The notes below the pieces were generated by a model that was not told where the DNA came from, searched no databases, and was given only the letters and a program-made list of their open reading frames with translations. Made by a program: the position numbers and the translations under genes. DNA of 64,000 bases, taken from Peribacillus deserti. Its GTDB lineage: Bacteria; Bacillota; Bacilli; Bacillales; DSM-1321. Positions 25,746 to 33,805 of the stretch are shown piece by piece; position 1 is the first letter of the stretch, and each line of letters begins with the position of its first letter. The stretch spans positions 416,332 through 480,331 of the forward strand of contig NZ_JAFBFI010000001.1 in NCBI RefSeq assembly GCF_016909175.1, read 5' to 3'.

Positions 25746-25922
25746 GGCTCTGTTAAAGTTATTTTTTGGCATTGTGTTGATTGGAGCGGAAGGTGCTTGA
25801 CTCCTGCGGGAAAAACGGGTCAAGGGAGACCCCGCAGGCGAAGTATCGCCGAGGAGGCTCCCGGACCGCCCGCGGAAAGCGAGCACCTGGAGCGGAAATC
25901 AACAGGCACGTTTAACAGAGCC
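25746..25922 (+). repeat. Dispersed repeat with 12-base terminal inverted repeats (family B), copy 1
   Basis: Perfect ends GGCTCTGTTAAA (25746-25757) and TTTAACAGAGCC (25911-25922) frame a GC-rich core running from GTTGATTGGAGCGGAAGGTG to AGCGGAAATCAACAGG. The inner arms GTTGATT / AATCAAC and AGGTGCT / AGCACCT pair again. A second copy of the core is at 59575-59719. No transposase is encoded. Confidence 0.85.
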
Positions 25923-25934
25923 TAAATGATAAAA

Positions 25935-25968
25935 AAGCTTCCCTCTTAAATAGAGGGATTGCTTTTTT
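25935..25968 (+). terminator. Terminator of the deoC-cdd-nupC operon
   Basis: AAGCTTCCCTCT / AGAGGGATTGCTTTTTTT hairpin with T run, placed beyond the dispersed repeat. Confidence 0.8.
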
Positions 25969-26038
25969 TATTTTGCCAGCAGCGAGCAATCGTGAACAGT
26001 AATTATTTTTAAAAGGAGGGGAAACAGGAGGAACTATC

Positions 26039-26674
26039 ATGGTTCTTCCTTCTATTATGGGTAATGTTGGTTTAATGTTGTCAGGAGCAGCTCTTTTCTT
26101 AAATGCGCTGATGCTATTAGGGAAGGTGAATGATAAAAGTGCTGCTGTGTTTAATTTATTTGTAGGTGCTTTTCAAATAATTGCGCCCTTTTATTTAATA
26201 GTTGTTTCAGACCAAAGCAACTGGGTTGTTTTTGAAAATGCCGCTGTCTTCTTATTTGGCCTGACTTATTTATATGTTGGAGTTACTGTGCTTAAGGGCA
26301 TGAATGGTACGGGGTTAGGATATTTCTCTTTGTGGGTATCCATCATCTGCCTGGTATATACGATGGCTGCTATTGTTCATTATCACGATATAGTGAACGC
26401 TCTAACATGGCTGATGTGGGCATTTTTATGGCTTTTATTCTTCCTCATAAATGCCTTACAGCTGGAACTAAATGAATTCGTGGGGAAAGTTGCCATGGTT
26501 CAATCCTGGGTAACGCTGACTCTGCCGGCATTGCTCTCTCTGACGGGAATTTGGGAGGACCTATACAATATATGGATCGTAATTTTAGTTTCTTCAATTT
26601 TATACTTCTGCGGAGTTGCGTATAAATTATTCAATGCTGGAAAGATTAGCTTACACAGCGTTTTCTCAAAATAA
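26039..26674 (+). CDS. AmiS/UreI-family membrane protein
   Basis: 211-residue protein with about six membrane segments. The pattern fits the AmiS/UreI family of proton-gated urea/short-chain amide channels (N-terminal GLMLSGAALFLNALMLLGKV, a central GLTYLYVGV, and WLMWAFLWLLFFLINALQ). No urease or amidase gene is adjacent, so the substrate is not evident. GGGGAAACAGGAGGAACTATC precedes the ATG. Confidence 0.7.
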   Translation: MVLPSIMGNVGLMLSGAALFLNALMLLGKVNDKSAAVFNLFVGAFQIIAPFYLIVVSDQSNWVVFENAAVFLFGLTYLYVGVTVLKGMNGTGLGYFSLWVSIICLVYTMAAIVHYHDIVNALTWLMWAFLWLLFFLINALQLELNEFVGKVAMVQSWVTLTLPALLSLTGIWEDLYNIWIVILVSSILYFCGVAYKLFNAGKISLHSVFSK

Positions 26675-26808
26675 GAAAGCTCGATTATTTACGTTAACTT
26701 TTTCCAAATATAGAAAATAGTTAAAACGGAATGCTTAGGGTGTCTTACATGAATAAGAATGGTAAAGGAAATATTACTCCTTGTAAGTAAAATTTGAGGA
26801 GTGATGTT

Positions 26809-27609
26809 ATGCCATTTGGTGCACACGAAACGATGGAAGTACATGAATGCTTAATGGAAAAAGTGAATATGCTTAATCAATTTAATTTTTACCTGAAGCA
26901 AGCAAAAAATCCTCGATTAGTAGACATGATCATACGTCATCAGCAGGAAGAAATCCGTTCGTATAATGAGGTTCTTGCTTATACTCATGATTATAATAGA
27001 TTTTCTCCGATTTCTCCGAATACAAATATCAGAGGAATTGAGCCTCAGCAGATTCATTATGGTGTCCAAAACCCGCCGCCATTTCAGCCCGAATCTTCAT
27101 TAAATCAGCTTGGTGACAAAGAGGTTGCTATCGGCATGCTGCTGTGTCATAAAAATGCTGCAAGGAATTCTATGTGGGCTACTCTGGAAACAGCAGATCC
27201 TAACCTGAGAAAGCTTCTATTAAATTGTGCGGTTAACTGCTCAAACCAAGCTTTTGAGGTTTTCTTGTTTATGAACCAGAATGGCATGTACCAGGTACCA
27301 GAAATGAATAGCGACACAGCCAAAACCCTTCTTCATAGTTATGTACCTACAGGGAAGGAATTAGAAAACACCTATTTTGGACACCAGAGCCAAAATACAG
27401 CCTTCTCCGGGCAGGCAAAAACCGGACAAGGGAACTATAACTTCACTGGAAGCAATCAGGGAATGGAATTTAATGTGAACTCTCCACAAAGCGCGTTATA
27501 TGGGGGAAATCAAGAAGCGGGACGTCAGCAATATCCTCAGGGAGGCTTGGCTGGACAGGGCGGAAATAAAGGAACAGCTCCATACGGAAATCAGAATTAC
27601 AGAAGATGA
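26809..27609 (+). CDS. CotF-like spore coat protein
   Basis: 266-residue protein. The helical segment with HECLMEKVNMLNQFNFYL, IIRHQQEEIRSYNEVL and, later, DKEVAIGMLLCHKNAARNSMWATLE corresponds to the ferritin-like CotF/YhcQ spore coat family. The C-terminal ~70 residues are Gly/Gln/Asn-rich low complexity (GNYNFTGSNQG, QYPQGGLAGQGGNKG). The start MPFGAHETMEV follows GAGGAGTGATGTT; a TTG 15 bases upstream is less likely. A terminator follows. Confidence 0.75.
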   Translation: MPFGAHETMEVHECLMEKVNMLNQFNFYLKQAKNPRLVDMIIRHQQEEIRSYNEVLAYTHDYNRFSPISPNTNIRGIEPQQIHYGVQNPPPFQPESSLNQLGDKEVAIGMLLCHKNAARNSMWATLETADPNLRKLLLNCAVNCSNQAFEVFLFMNQNGMYQVPEMNSDTAKTLLHSYVPTGKELENTYFGHQSQNTAFSGQAKTGQGNYNFTGSNQGMEFNVNSPQSALYGGNQEAGRQQYPQGGLAGQGGNKGTAPYGNQNYRR

Positions 27610-27620
27610 TCGAACGTTAA

Positions 27621-27654
27621 TCCACCTGAAGCAAGGATCAGGTGGATTTTTTTA
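27621..27654 (+). terminator. Terminator of the CotF-like gene
   Basis: TCCACCTG / CAGGTGGA hairpin followed by seven T residues. Confidence 0.85.
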
Positions 27655-27737
27655 TGTATGATACGAAGCTAAATGATAAAGCCAACGGAAAAAGGGTACT
27701 GGTATAGCAGTAGAAAAATGAGGGGAAAGGTGAAACC

Positions 27738-28049
27738 ATGAACATTGTGATAATGCCAGCAGCTGCTGCAGAAATAAACAAGAATAAATTCCAGAACGAT
27801 GAAGCAATAAGAATAGAAGCTATTTATGTGGGCAGCTGCTCCATCTATGCAGAACACCATCTTTTAATTGATGAAAAAGGGGAAGATGATGCCCTGTTTA
27901 TGATTGACGGCATTCCAGTCCTGGTCTCAAAGGAAAGCCAGAAACTGCTTCATGATCAAATTACCTTAGACTTTAATCCGAGCTTAGGCTATAAACTTTC
28001 ATCCGCTGAAGAAGTTTACAAGTATAATCTTCAGATTGCTAGAAAATGA
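27738..28049 (+). CDS. HesB/IscA-like small protein
   Basis: 103-residue protein related to the HesB-like (FeS_biogenesis) domain found in B. subtilis YqkB/YneR-type proteins: GSCSIYAEHHLLIDE and IDGIPVLVSKESQKLLHDQITLDFNPSLGYKL follow the fold pattern. It has a single cysteine (GSC) and lacks the C-terminal Cys-Gly-Cys of true A-type Fe-S carriers, so a cluster-transfer function is doubtful. GGGGAAAGGTGAAACC precedes the ATG. Confidence 0.6.
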   Translation: MNIVIMPAAAAEINKNKFQNDEAIRIEAIYVGSCSIYAEHHLLIDEKGEDDALFMIDGIPVLVSKESQKLLHDQITLDFNPSLGYKLSSAEEVYKYNLQIARK

Positions 28050-28053
28050 TCGT

Positions 28054-28083
28054 AAGGACTTGCGCAGCCGCAAGTCCTTTTAT
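28054..28083 (+). terminator. Terminator of the HesB-like gene
   Basis: AAGGACTTGCG / CGCAAGTCCTTTT hairpin with loop CAGC. Confidence 0.85.
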
Positions 28084-28273
28084 CTTGCAAAGATAAGCTG
28101 GTGAATCGTAAAGCATTACTAAAATCTTAGAGGACAATTAGGAAGTTAAGGAGAATTATTTAAAGATTAAGTTATGAAGTAACTAATTAGGTCGTTCGAA
28201 ACCTTTATAAGATTTTCTTCTATAAGATGTATCGGACTCCAATAAAAAGCGGTAGAGGTGCAGGGTTAATAAC

Positions 28274-28564
28274 GTGAAAGAAACCCTGTTTTTTCTAGTT
28301 TCAGAAATCAATGACTACACGAATATTGTTGTGTCTTCAAGTGAATGATCATGTATTACGAATAGCGGTTATTGATGGGGAATTTCATTGGCATCATCAT
28401 GAAACGGACGAGTTTTTTATGTTCCTTGAAGGAGGCTTCATATTGATTTTGAAAATGAGGATACAGTGTCACTTAAGCCAGGGGAAGTATATACGGTTCC
28501 TGCAAAAATAAAACGCCGCATCCATTCGAATGGAAGAACGGTTAATTTGTGTTTTGAAAAGTAA
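28274..28564 (+). pseudogene. Cupin-domain protein, broken by two frameshifts
   Basis: Three consecutive pieces in different frames line up as one cupin protein. First, from GTG 28274: KETLFFLVSEINDYTNIV. Second: VNDHVLRIAVIDGEFHWHHH then ETDEFFMFLEGG, with the cupin metal motif H-x-HHHET. Third, from about 28440: HIDFENEDTVSLKPGEVYTV then PAKIKRRIHSNG and VNLCFEK before TAA. The shifts are near 28335 and 28438. The protein would be about 96 residues. A sequencing error is possible, but two independent shifts favour a real pseudogene. Confidence 0.7.
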
Positions 28565-28700
28565 CATAATGATATTAATGGCAGCTGCTAAACATGTAGA
28601 CTGGAAAATAATTGTAACTTTTTATATGTTTTATCGTATATAATGGTGGGTGAATGTTTTAGAGTAGTTAAATAGAATCATTTTGAAAGAGGGGAAAAGT

Positions 28701-29630
28701 ATGGCAGCAAACGCACTAGAAGTGCGATCTTTAACAAAGGTAATAGGTAGGAAGAAGATTGTAGATGATGTCAGCTTCAGCGTACATAAAGGGGAAATAT
28801 TTGGTCTTCTAGGCCCTAATGGAGCAGGGAAAACCACCATTATCCGAATGATTGTAAGCTTAATTAAACGGACAGACGGGGCAGTTATGGTTAACGGCAA
28901 TAATCTTGATGGGCAATTTAAAGAAACAATGAGTGAAATTGGGGCTATTGTAGAAAATCCTGAATTTTATAAATATATGAGCGGCTACAAAAATTTAAAG
29001 CATTACGCAAATATGGCTATTAAAGATGTTTCAGATGAGAGAATTAAGGAAGTGGCCAGATTAGTAAAACTGGAAGATGCAATTCACCAAAAGGTAAAAA
29101 CCTATTCACTTGGAATGCGGCAGCGGCTGGGGGTCGCTCAGGCATTATTGCATAACCCATCACTCCTCATTTTGGATGAGCCTACCAATGGACTGGATCC
29201 TCAAGGAATTAGAGAATTTAGAGATTACTTGCATTCTCTTGCGCGTGAAGGAATTTCAGTTCTGGTATCCTCCCATTTATTATCTGAAATGCAGCTCATG
29301 TGCGATCGATTTGCGATCATTGAAAAAGGTAAACTTATACATATTTCTTCCATGAATGAAACGATGGACGAAGCAGAAGCTGCAGAGGTAGTGTTTGAAG
29401 TAAGTAACAGCAAGAAAGCCGTAGAGCTTCTTAAAGGTCAAGCTGCTGCTGCGAATGTAAAAGTGATAACAGATGATCAGTTTTCGGTGAGTGTTGAAAA
29501 ATCAGCCGTCAGCACAATTAATAAACTCTTAATTGTGAACGATATAGACGTATACGGCATTAGCAGGGTAACTGCTACGTTAGAAGACCGCTTCTTAGAA
29601 ATTACCAATAAAGAAGTAAAGGAGGCGTGA
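28701..29630 (+). CDS. ABC transporter ATP-binding protein (NatA/BcrA/drug-export type)
   Basis: 309 residues from MAANALEVRSLTKV. Complete nucleotide-binding domain: Walker A GPNGAGKTT, signature YSLGMRQRLGVAQAL, Walker B LLILDEPTNGLDP and the H-loop VLVSSHLLSEM; about 90 C-terminal residues typical of ABC-2 exporters follow. AAAGAGGGGAAAAGT precedes the ATG. The membrane partner starts 4 bases after its stop codon. The exported substrate cannot be told; bacitracin/antibiotic-type and sodium exporters share this pattern. Confidence 0.9.
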   Translation: MAANALEVRSLTKVIGRKKIVDDVSFSVHKGEIFGLLGPNGAGKTTIIRMIVSLIKRTDGAVMVNGNNLDGQFKETMSEIGAIVENPEFYKYMSGYKNLKHYANMAIKDVSDERIKEVARLVKLEDAIHQKVKTYSLGMRQRLGVAQALLHNPSLLILDEPTNGLDPQGIREFRDYLHSLAREGISVLVSSHLLSEMQLMCDRFAIIEKGKLIHISSMNETMDEAEAAEVVFEVSNSKKAVELLKGQAAAANVKVITDDQFSVSVEKSAVSTINKLLIVNDIDVYGISRVTATLEDRFLEITNKEVKEA

Positions 29631-29634
29631 AGCA

Positions 29635-30579
29635 GTGATCTCGTTAATTCGTAATGAACTTATGAAAATGTTTCAACGAAAATCCAGCTTGATTTATTTG
29701 ATCATCATTGTTTTAGCCGTAATAGCCGGCGGAATTATATACAATAAAGTTGTTGGTGAACCAAATGAAAATTGGCAGGCAGAGGTAAAAGCCGAAATTT
29801 CTCAGATGCAGCAGGACTCAAAGGAAGCGTCAGGTGAAGAAAAACAATTTATAAATAATCAAATTGAACAAAAACAGAAATATTTGGATGAAAATATTAA
29901 TCCAAATGCAGTAAGCAACTGGCATTTTATGAATGATGTGGTTTACGGCATGACGATGCTTGTCTCTCTGCTGGCTGTTATTGTGTGCAGTGCGAGTGTG
30001 TCTTCGGAATTTGCGGACGGCACGATCAAACAGCTGTTAATACGACCACATCAAAGATGGGCGATTCTTCTTTCTAAATATCTTTCATTAATTATTTATT
30101 CCTTAATGCTTGTAGCAACACTTATTGCTGCAGGGTATCTTGTAGGTCTGGTGATTTATGGGAATGGAGATTTCTCGGCAAAAATCTTTGATATGGCCAT
30201 AGATGGGCAGAAGGAAACAGCTGTCGGACCTCAGTTCTTCCTTAAGATTGCCTTCTACCTTCCAAGTCTGCTGATTATAACAGCCATTGCGTTTATGCTT
30301 TCCACTTTATTTAAAAGCCAGGCTCTGGCGGTCGGCATCGGAATCTTTGTGTTGTTTATATCTTCATCACTTGGAGGCTTGATTGTTGTTCTTGCAGATA
30401 AATATGAATGGGCGAAATATTTAATCTTTCCGCATCTCGACTTAACGGTTTATGCGCTGCAGGATAAAATACTGGGGGATATAACGCTCCCGATATCATT
30501 GACAATCCTGGCTGTTTATTACGCTTTTTTCATGGCAATGACTTTTGTATTTTTTCAGAGACGGGATATAAGCATTTAG
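29635..30579 (+). CDS. ABC-2 type permease
   Basis: 314-residue membrane partner of the preceding ATPase, starting GTG after AAAGGAGGCGTGAAGCA. N-terminal segment LIRNELMKMFQRKSSLIYLIIIVLAVIAGG, then an extracellular loop of ~90 residues rich in Glu/Gln, then five further membrane segments. The motif SASVSSEFADGTIKQLLIRP is characteristic of ABC-2 permeases of the NatB/BcrB type. Confidence 0.88.
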   Translation: MISLIRNELMKMFQRKSSLIYLIIIVLAVIAGGIIYNKVVGEPNENWQAEVKAEISQMQQDSKEASGEEKQFINNQIEQKQKYLDENINPNAVSNWHFMNDVVYGMTMLVSLLAVIVCSASVSSEFADGTIKQLLIRPHQRWAILLSKYLSLIIYSLMLVATLIAAGYLVGLVIYGNGDFSAKIFDMAIDGQKETAVGPQFFLKIAFYLPSLLIITAIAFMLSTLFKSQALAVGIGIFVLFISSSLGGLIVVLADKYEWAKYLIFPHLDLTVYALQDKILGDITLPISLTILAVYYAFFMAMTFVFFQRRDISI

Positions 30580-30597
30580 GGCCGTCCGGCTTCAGCA

Positions 30598-30631
30598 AGG
30601 AGCGTTGATTAAGTCAGCGCTCTTTTTTTAT
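30598..30631 (+). terminator. Terminator of the ABC transporter operon
   Basis: AGCGTTGATT / AGTCAGCGCT imperfect hairpin followed by seven T residues. Confidence 0.75.
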
Positions 30632-30840
30632 TTTCCTCGGTTTCGGATCTTTTGTTTTCTGCAGCCTCTATTTCTGCTCATTTAGTTTCAGAATATTATG
30701 TTTAGGAAAAAGGTATAAAAGAAGAGTGGATGGCGGAGTTTCTATAAAATAGTCATGTCCGATTACAAGCTTGAGTTTTATAAGTGATTTGATTACATGT
30801 TATAATATCAACAAAATTCGATTGCAGAATGGAGTCCAAT

Positions 30841-31899
30841 ATGAAAAAAACAAATTTTGTGGGTTATGTTGGCACGTATACTAAGGGAGACAGCCAGGGT
30901 ATTTATTCATTTTCACTGGATACGGAATCCAAAAAGATAAGTGATGTAGCTTTAGCGGCAGAACTGGGTAATCCTACATATCTAAATTTGAGTCATGACA
31001 ATCGCTTCCTTTATTCCGTGGTTAAAGCCGGGGATATGGGCGGTGTAGCTGTGTATTCAGTCAATAAGGATACAGGTGAGCTCAGCCTGATTAATCAGGA
31101 AGTTTCAGAAGGTGGTTCACCGTGCCATGTGGATGTAAATGCTGACCTTACGGCGGTTGTATCTGCCAAGTATCATAATGGAACAGTCGATTCCTATCTA
31201 TTAAATAAAGATGGCAGTCTTAACCCTGTAACTTCTGTGATTGCACATGAAGGCTCGGGTCCCAATAAGGACAGACAGGAAAAAGCGCACGCTCATTTTT
31301 CTGGATTTACACCTGATCAAAAATATGCAGCGGTTGTTGATTTAGGTATTGATAAATTGATTACTTATCAGGTGACAGAAAACGGAGAGCTGTCTGAAGT
31401 CAGCCGTTTATCTGTTAAAGCTGGAAGCGGCCCGAGGCATTTAGAGTTTCATCCTAACGGTAAATTCGCTTATCTTATGACTGAGCTGAGCAATGAAGTA
31501 ATCGTTCTTTCGTACAATCAAGAAAATGGTGAATTCAAAGAGATTCAATATATCTCCGCCATTCCTGCAGATTTCCATGAAAACAGCCAGGGAAGCGCCA
31601 TTCACGTATCATCTGACGGCAGGTTTGTATATGCAGGAAACCGCGGCCACGATAGTATAGCTGTGTTTAGTGTAAATGAAGAGACATTTGAATTATCATT
31701 AGTCGAATACACCTCAACAGAAGGCTCCTGGCCAAGAGATTTTGCATTTGATCCAACAGAAAAATTCCTCATAGCTTCCAATCAGGAATCAAGCAGCCTT
31801 GTGCTGTATGAAAGAGACGTAGCAACTGGAAAATTGACTTTAGTCCAATCGGATATTAAAGTTCCATATCCTGTTTGTGTAAAGTTTCTAAAAGCATAA
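30841..31899 (+). CDS. pgl: 6-phosphogluconolactonase-type lactonase (seven-bladed propeller)
   Basis: 352-residue protein of the lactonase (Pgl/YkgB) family that hydrolyses 6-phosphogluconolactone in the pentose phosphate pathway. Propeller repeats are visible: NFVGYVGTYTKGDSQGIYSF, NPTYLNLSHDNRFLYSV, SPCHVDVNADLTAVVSAKYH, GPRHLEFHPNGKFAYL, GSAIHVSSDGRFVYAGNRG and WPRDFAFDPTEKFLIASN. The start is ATG at 30841, with GGAG close upstream; an in-frame TTG lies 12 bases earlier. Monocistronic, with its own terminator. Confidence 0.88.
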   Translation: MKKTNFVGYVGTYTKGDSQGIYSFSLDTESKKISDVALAAELGNPTYLNLSHDNRFLYSVVKAGDMGGVAVYSVNKDTGELSLINQEVSEGGSPCHVDVNADLTAVVSAKYHNGTVDSYLLNKDGSLNPVTSVIAHEGSGPNKDRQEKAHAHFSGFTPDQKYAAVVDLGIDKLITYQVTENGELSEVSRLSVKAGSGPRHLEFHPNGKFAYLMTELSNEVIVLSYNQENGEFKEIQYISAIPADFHENSQGSAIHVSSDGRFVYAGNRGHDSIAVFSVNEETFELSLVEYTSTEGSWPRDFAFDPTEKFLIASNQESSSLVLYERDVATGKLTLVQSDIKVPYPVCVKFLKA

Positions 31900-31910
31900 G
31901 ATCGGATCAT

Positions 31911-31945
31911 AGCCAGCCGGCTTTAAACTGGCTGGCTTTTTCATT
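31911..31945 (+). terminator. Terminator of pgl
   Basis: AGCCAGCCGG / ACTGGCTGGCTTTTT hairpin. Confidence 0.85.
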
Positions 31946-32214
31946 TTTTCCAGAAAGATTAAAGCTTCTATAATAGTAGTTCCTGCCGGATTTTCCTCTC
32001 TGCGCTTAGTGATATGAGCTGCTTTGATTTATGGCTGGCTCTATAGGCAGTACGCGGAATCGTGTTGCTAAAAGAAGGAATCAGTCAGTATGCAAATAAA
32101 ACCAAGCCCCTTTTTTATCCTTAATGAAACCATTTTGCCTATAGCTACATACTATGTATGGACTTAGCAATAACCTTCGGGTTATTACAAAAATCATTAA
32201 AGGAGGCATATTAT

Positions 32215-32328
32215 ATGTCTGGAAATGTTGGAGGATACGGGTTTGGTTCAGGTTTTGCTTTATTAATCGTGTTGTTTATTCTTCTTATCATCATTGGAGC
32301 TAGCTTCTGTGGTGGATTCGGCTACTAA
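32215..32328 (+). CDS. YjcZ-family small sporulation membrane peptide
   Basis: A 37-residue open frame too short for normal ORF lists. N-terminal glycine-rich segment [15 protein letters not shown], a membrane segment [16 protein letters not shown] and the C-terminal CGGFGY. This is the typical layout of YjcZ/SscA-like sporulation peptides of Bacillus. AAAGGAGGCATATT lies at ideal distance from the ATG. A terminator-like hairpin is found 90 bases downstream. Confidence 0.85.
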   Translation: MSGNVGGYGFGSGFALLIVLFILLIIIGASFCGGFGY

Positions 32329-32416
32329 TCCGAGTAACAAACCATTCTAAATGAACCGCTTATTCTAAAAATAATAATGGGCTGATATCACTTCCTGAGA
32401 ATCAGACCCGCAAAAA

Positions 32417-32453
32417 GTCCCATGCAAATGGCATTTGCATGGGTTCTTTTTTG
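32417..32453 (+). terminator. Strong hairpin terminator downstream of the YjcZ-like gene
   Basis: CCCATGCAAATG / CATTTGCATGGG with a one-base loop, followed by TTCTTTTTT. The rest of the 340-base interval up to tnrA (32329-32669) shows no supported gene. Confidence 0.75.
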
Positions 32454-32669
32454 ATTTCTCACGTATTTTTGACGCTTAACGTATGATCTTGATTTGTGTG
32501 TGATAAATAGAGAGGACTTGCGTGAAGAAATCACTAACAGGAAAAAAATAATCCTGCCGTTTTCACGGTCCATTTCAGCAAATGTATACAAAAGTAATAT
32601 CTGCTGCTGAACCAATCGGCTGTGTCCGAAAACTTAGTTTTCGGTGTGAATACAGTCCTCTAAACGGCT

Positions 32670-32999
32670 TCATTTATTTTTACTGATGCCGAATTGTGCA
32701 TTGATCTGTCCTTGCAGCATTTTCTGCCGGATTTTTTTATACTCTTCCTTCTTCAGATCTCTTATATAATCCTGCCGGATTTCATGGGTTTGAACTCCTT
32801 CCTCTCTTTTAGCGGCTATATCCATTAAACGCTCTACATCATCAAAGGAGAACTTCCGGCTCCCGCGTTCTGTCCGTTCTGGAAAGATTAATTTTCTTTC
32901 TTCGTAATATCTAATTTGCCTTACGGATAATCCGGTTAATTCACTTACAATCCCGATCGTGATTACTTTTTTTGATTTATAAGATGGATCCAGCGTCAC
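32670..32999 (-). CDS. tnrA: Nitrogen-responsive regulator TnrA (MerR family)
   Basis: 109-residue MerR-type regulator. The N-terminal HTH VITIGIVSELTGLSVRQIRY then YYEERKLIFPERT and FSFDDVERLMDIAAKREEGV match TnrA/GlnR. The short C-terminal tail ending in MLQGQINAQF is the region by which TnrA binds feedback-inhibited glutamine synthetase; it marks TnrA rather than GlnR. Starts with GTG after GAGGGGTGTTATAGAA. A perfect TnrA/GlnR site lies 76 bases upstream, consistent with autoregulation. Confidence 0.93.
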   Translation of the reverse strand: MTLDPSYKSKKVITIGIVSELTGLSVRQIRYYEERKLIFPERTERGSRKFSFDDVERLMDIAAKREEGVQTHEIRQDYIRDLKKEEYKKIRQKMLQGQINAQFGISKNK

Positions 33000-33074
33000 T
33001 TCTATAACACCCCTCTAATAATCACATGTAGTATTACTTATTATAATGGGTTTTGATAAGACGTAACATTAATT

Positions 33075-33091
33075 TGTTAGATTATCTAACA
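33075..33091. promoter_or_regulatory. TnrA/GlnR box
   Basis: TGTTAGATTATCTAACA matches the TnrA consensus TGTNANAWWWTNTNACA at every fixed position. It lies between the divergent tnrA and the small gene at 33195, so it could control both. Confidence 0.85.
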
Positions 33092-33194
33092 TTGATGAGA
33101 AATTACGGAGTTTATCTTACGGAATTAAAGACTTTGACTTAATAACTACATAAAATAACATCATAAAACCAATTAATTTAAAGGGAGTGAGGTT

Positions 33195-33374
33195 ATGCCG
33201 TTATTAAGAGAAGCAGTTGAGAAAAAGAAGAAGTTTATTATTCAAAAGCTAATTCAGGCAGGAATTTATAATGTCACAGATCATGAGATCAATTCATTTA
33301 CCCTTTCGCAGCTGGAAATAGATTATCATTATTTTATCGTGCAGGCTAAAGATCTTAAAACCAATAAACGTTAA
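33195..33374 (+). CDS. FbpA-like small basic protein (Fur-regulated basic protein family)
   Basis: 59 residues, too short for a default ORF list. LLREAVEKKKKFIIQKLIQA then GIYNVTDHEINSFTLSQLEI follows the FbpA family pattern (AVE...R/K..LI.KL...G.Y......LT.SELE). In B. subtilis FbpA takes part in the iron-sparing response under Fur. No clear Fur box was seen here; instead a TnrA box is upstream. AAAGGGAGTGAGGTT gives the ribosome binding site. Confidence 0.7.
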   Translation: MPLLREAVEKKKKFIIQKLIQAGIYNVTDHEINSFTLSQLEIDYHYFIVQAKDLKTNKR

Positions 33375-33401
33375 TTATTAATTATAAAAGGTGAGATGGT
33401 T

Positions 33402-33545
33402 ATGACCGATGAAAAGGCGATAGAGTTAGCGAAAAAAATTGTAGAGCTTGATCTTCTGCGGGATGAGATTTGGGAGGACTTAGCACAGCTTGCGGGTGAC
33501 AAAGCATTTGAACTATTGAGACACATTCAAAATCATTCTGCATAA
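33402..33545 (+). CDS. Very small acidic helical protein of unknown function
   Basis: 47 residues: TDEKAIELAKKIVELDLLRD then EIWEDLAQLAGDKAFELLRH. Predicted to be one long amphipathic helix, net acidic, no membrane segment. AAAAGGTGAGATGGTT gives a moderate ribosome binding site. It is 27 bases behind the FbpA-like gene and shares its terminator, so the two are probably one transcript. Confidence 0.65.
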   Translation: MTDEKAIELAKKIVELDLLRDEIWEDLAQLAGDKAFELLRHIQNHSA

Positions 33546-33575
33546 ATGCCTGATTTAGATTAATATAGAATATAA

Positions 33576-33606
33576 AACCCCTGATCTTTGCCGATCAGGG
33601 GTTGAG
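33576..33606 (+). terminator. Terminator of the small-gene pair
   Basis: AACCCCTGATC / GATCAGGGGTT hairpin with loop TTTGCC. The T run is weak (GAGTTTTG). Confidence 0.75.
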
Positions 33607-33805
33607 TTTTGCGTATAAAGCATATATTAAAGAATATGTGCTAATTTAGGTAGAGAAAAGTGAAAATTCATGTTATCATAAATAACGGCATGCGAATTTT
33701 TACCTTTTATGTATATTAATACCCTCATTATAATTATACTCCAAAGGATTGTGTGTCGTCAAGAAATAATTTAAGTGATTCTATAAAAATGGGAGGAATA
33801 AGTGA

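Noticed and set aside
31945..32214. Promoter of the mother-cell sigma type upstream of the YjcZ-like gene
   Set aside because: ACATACTATGTA vaguely resembles a sigma-K -10 box, but the match and spacing are too weak to annotate.
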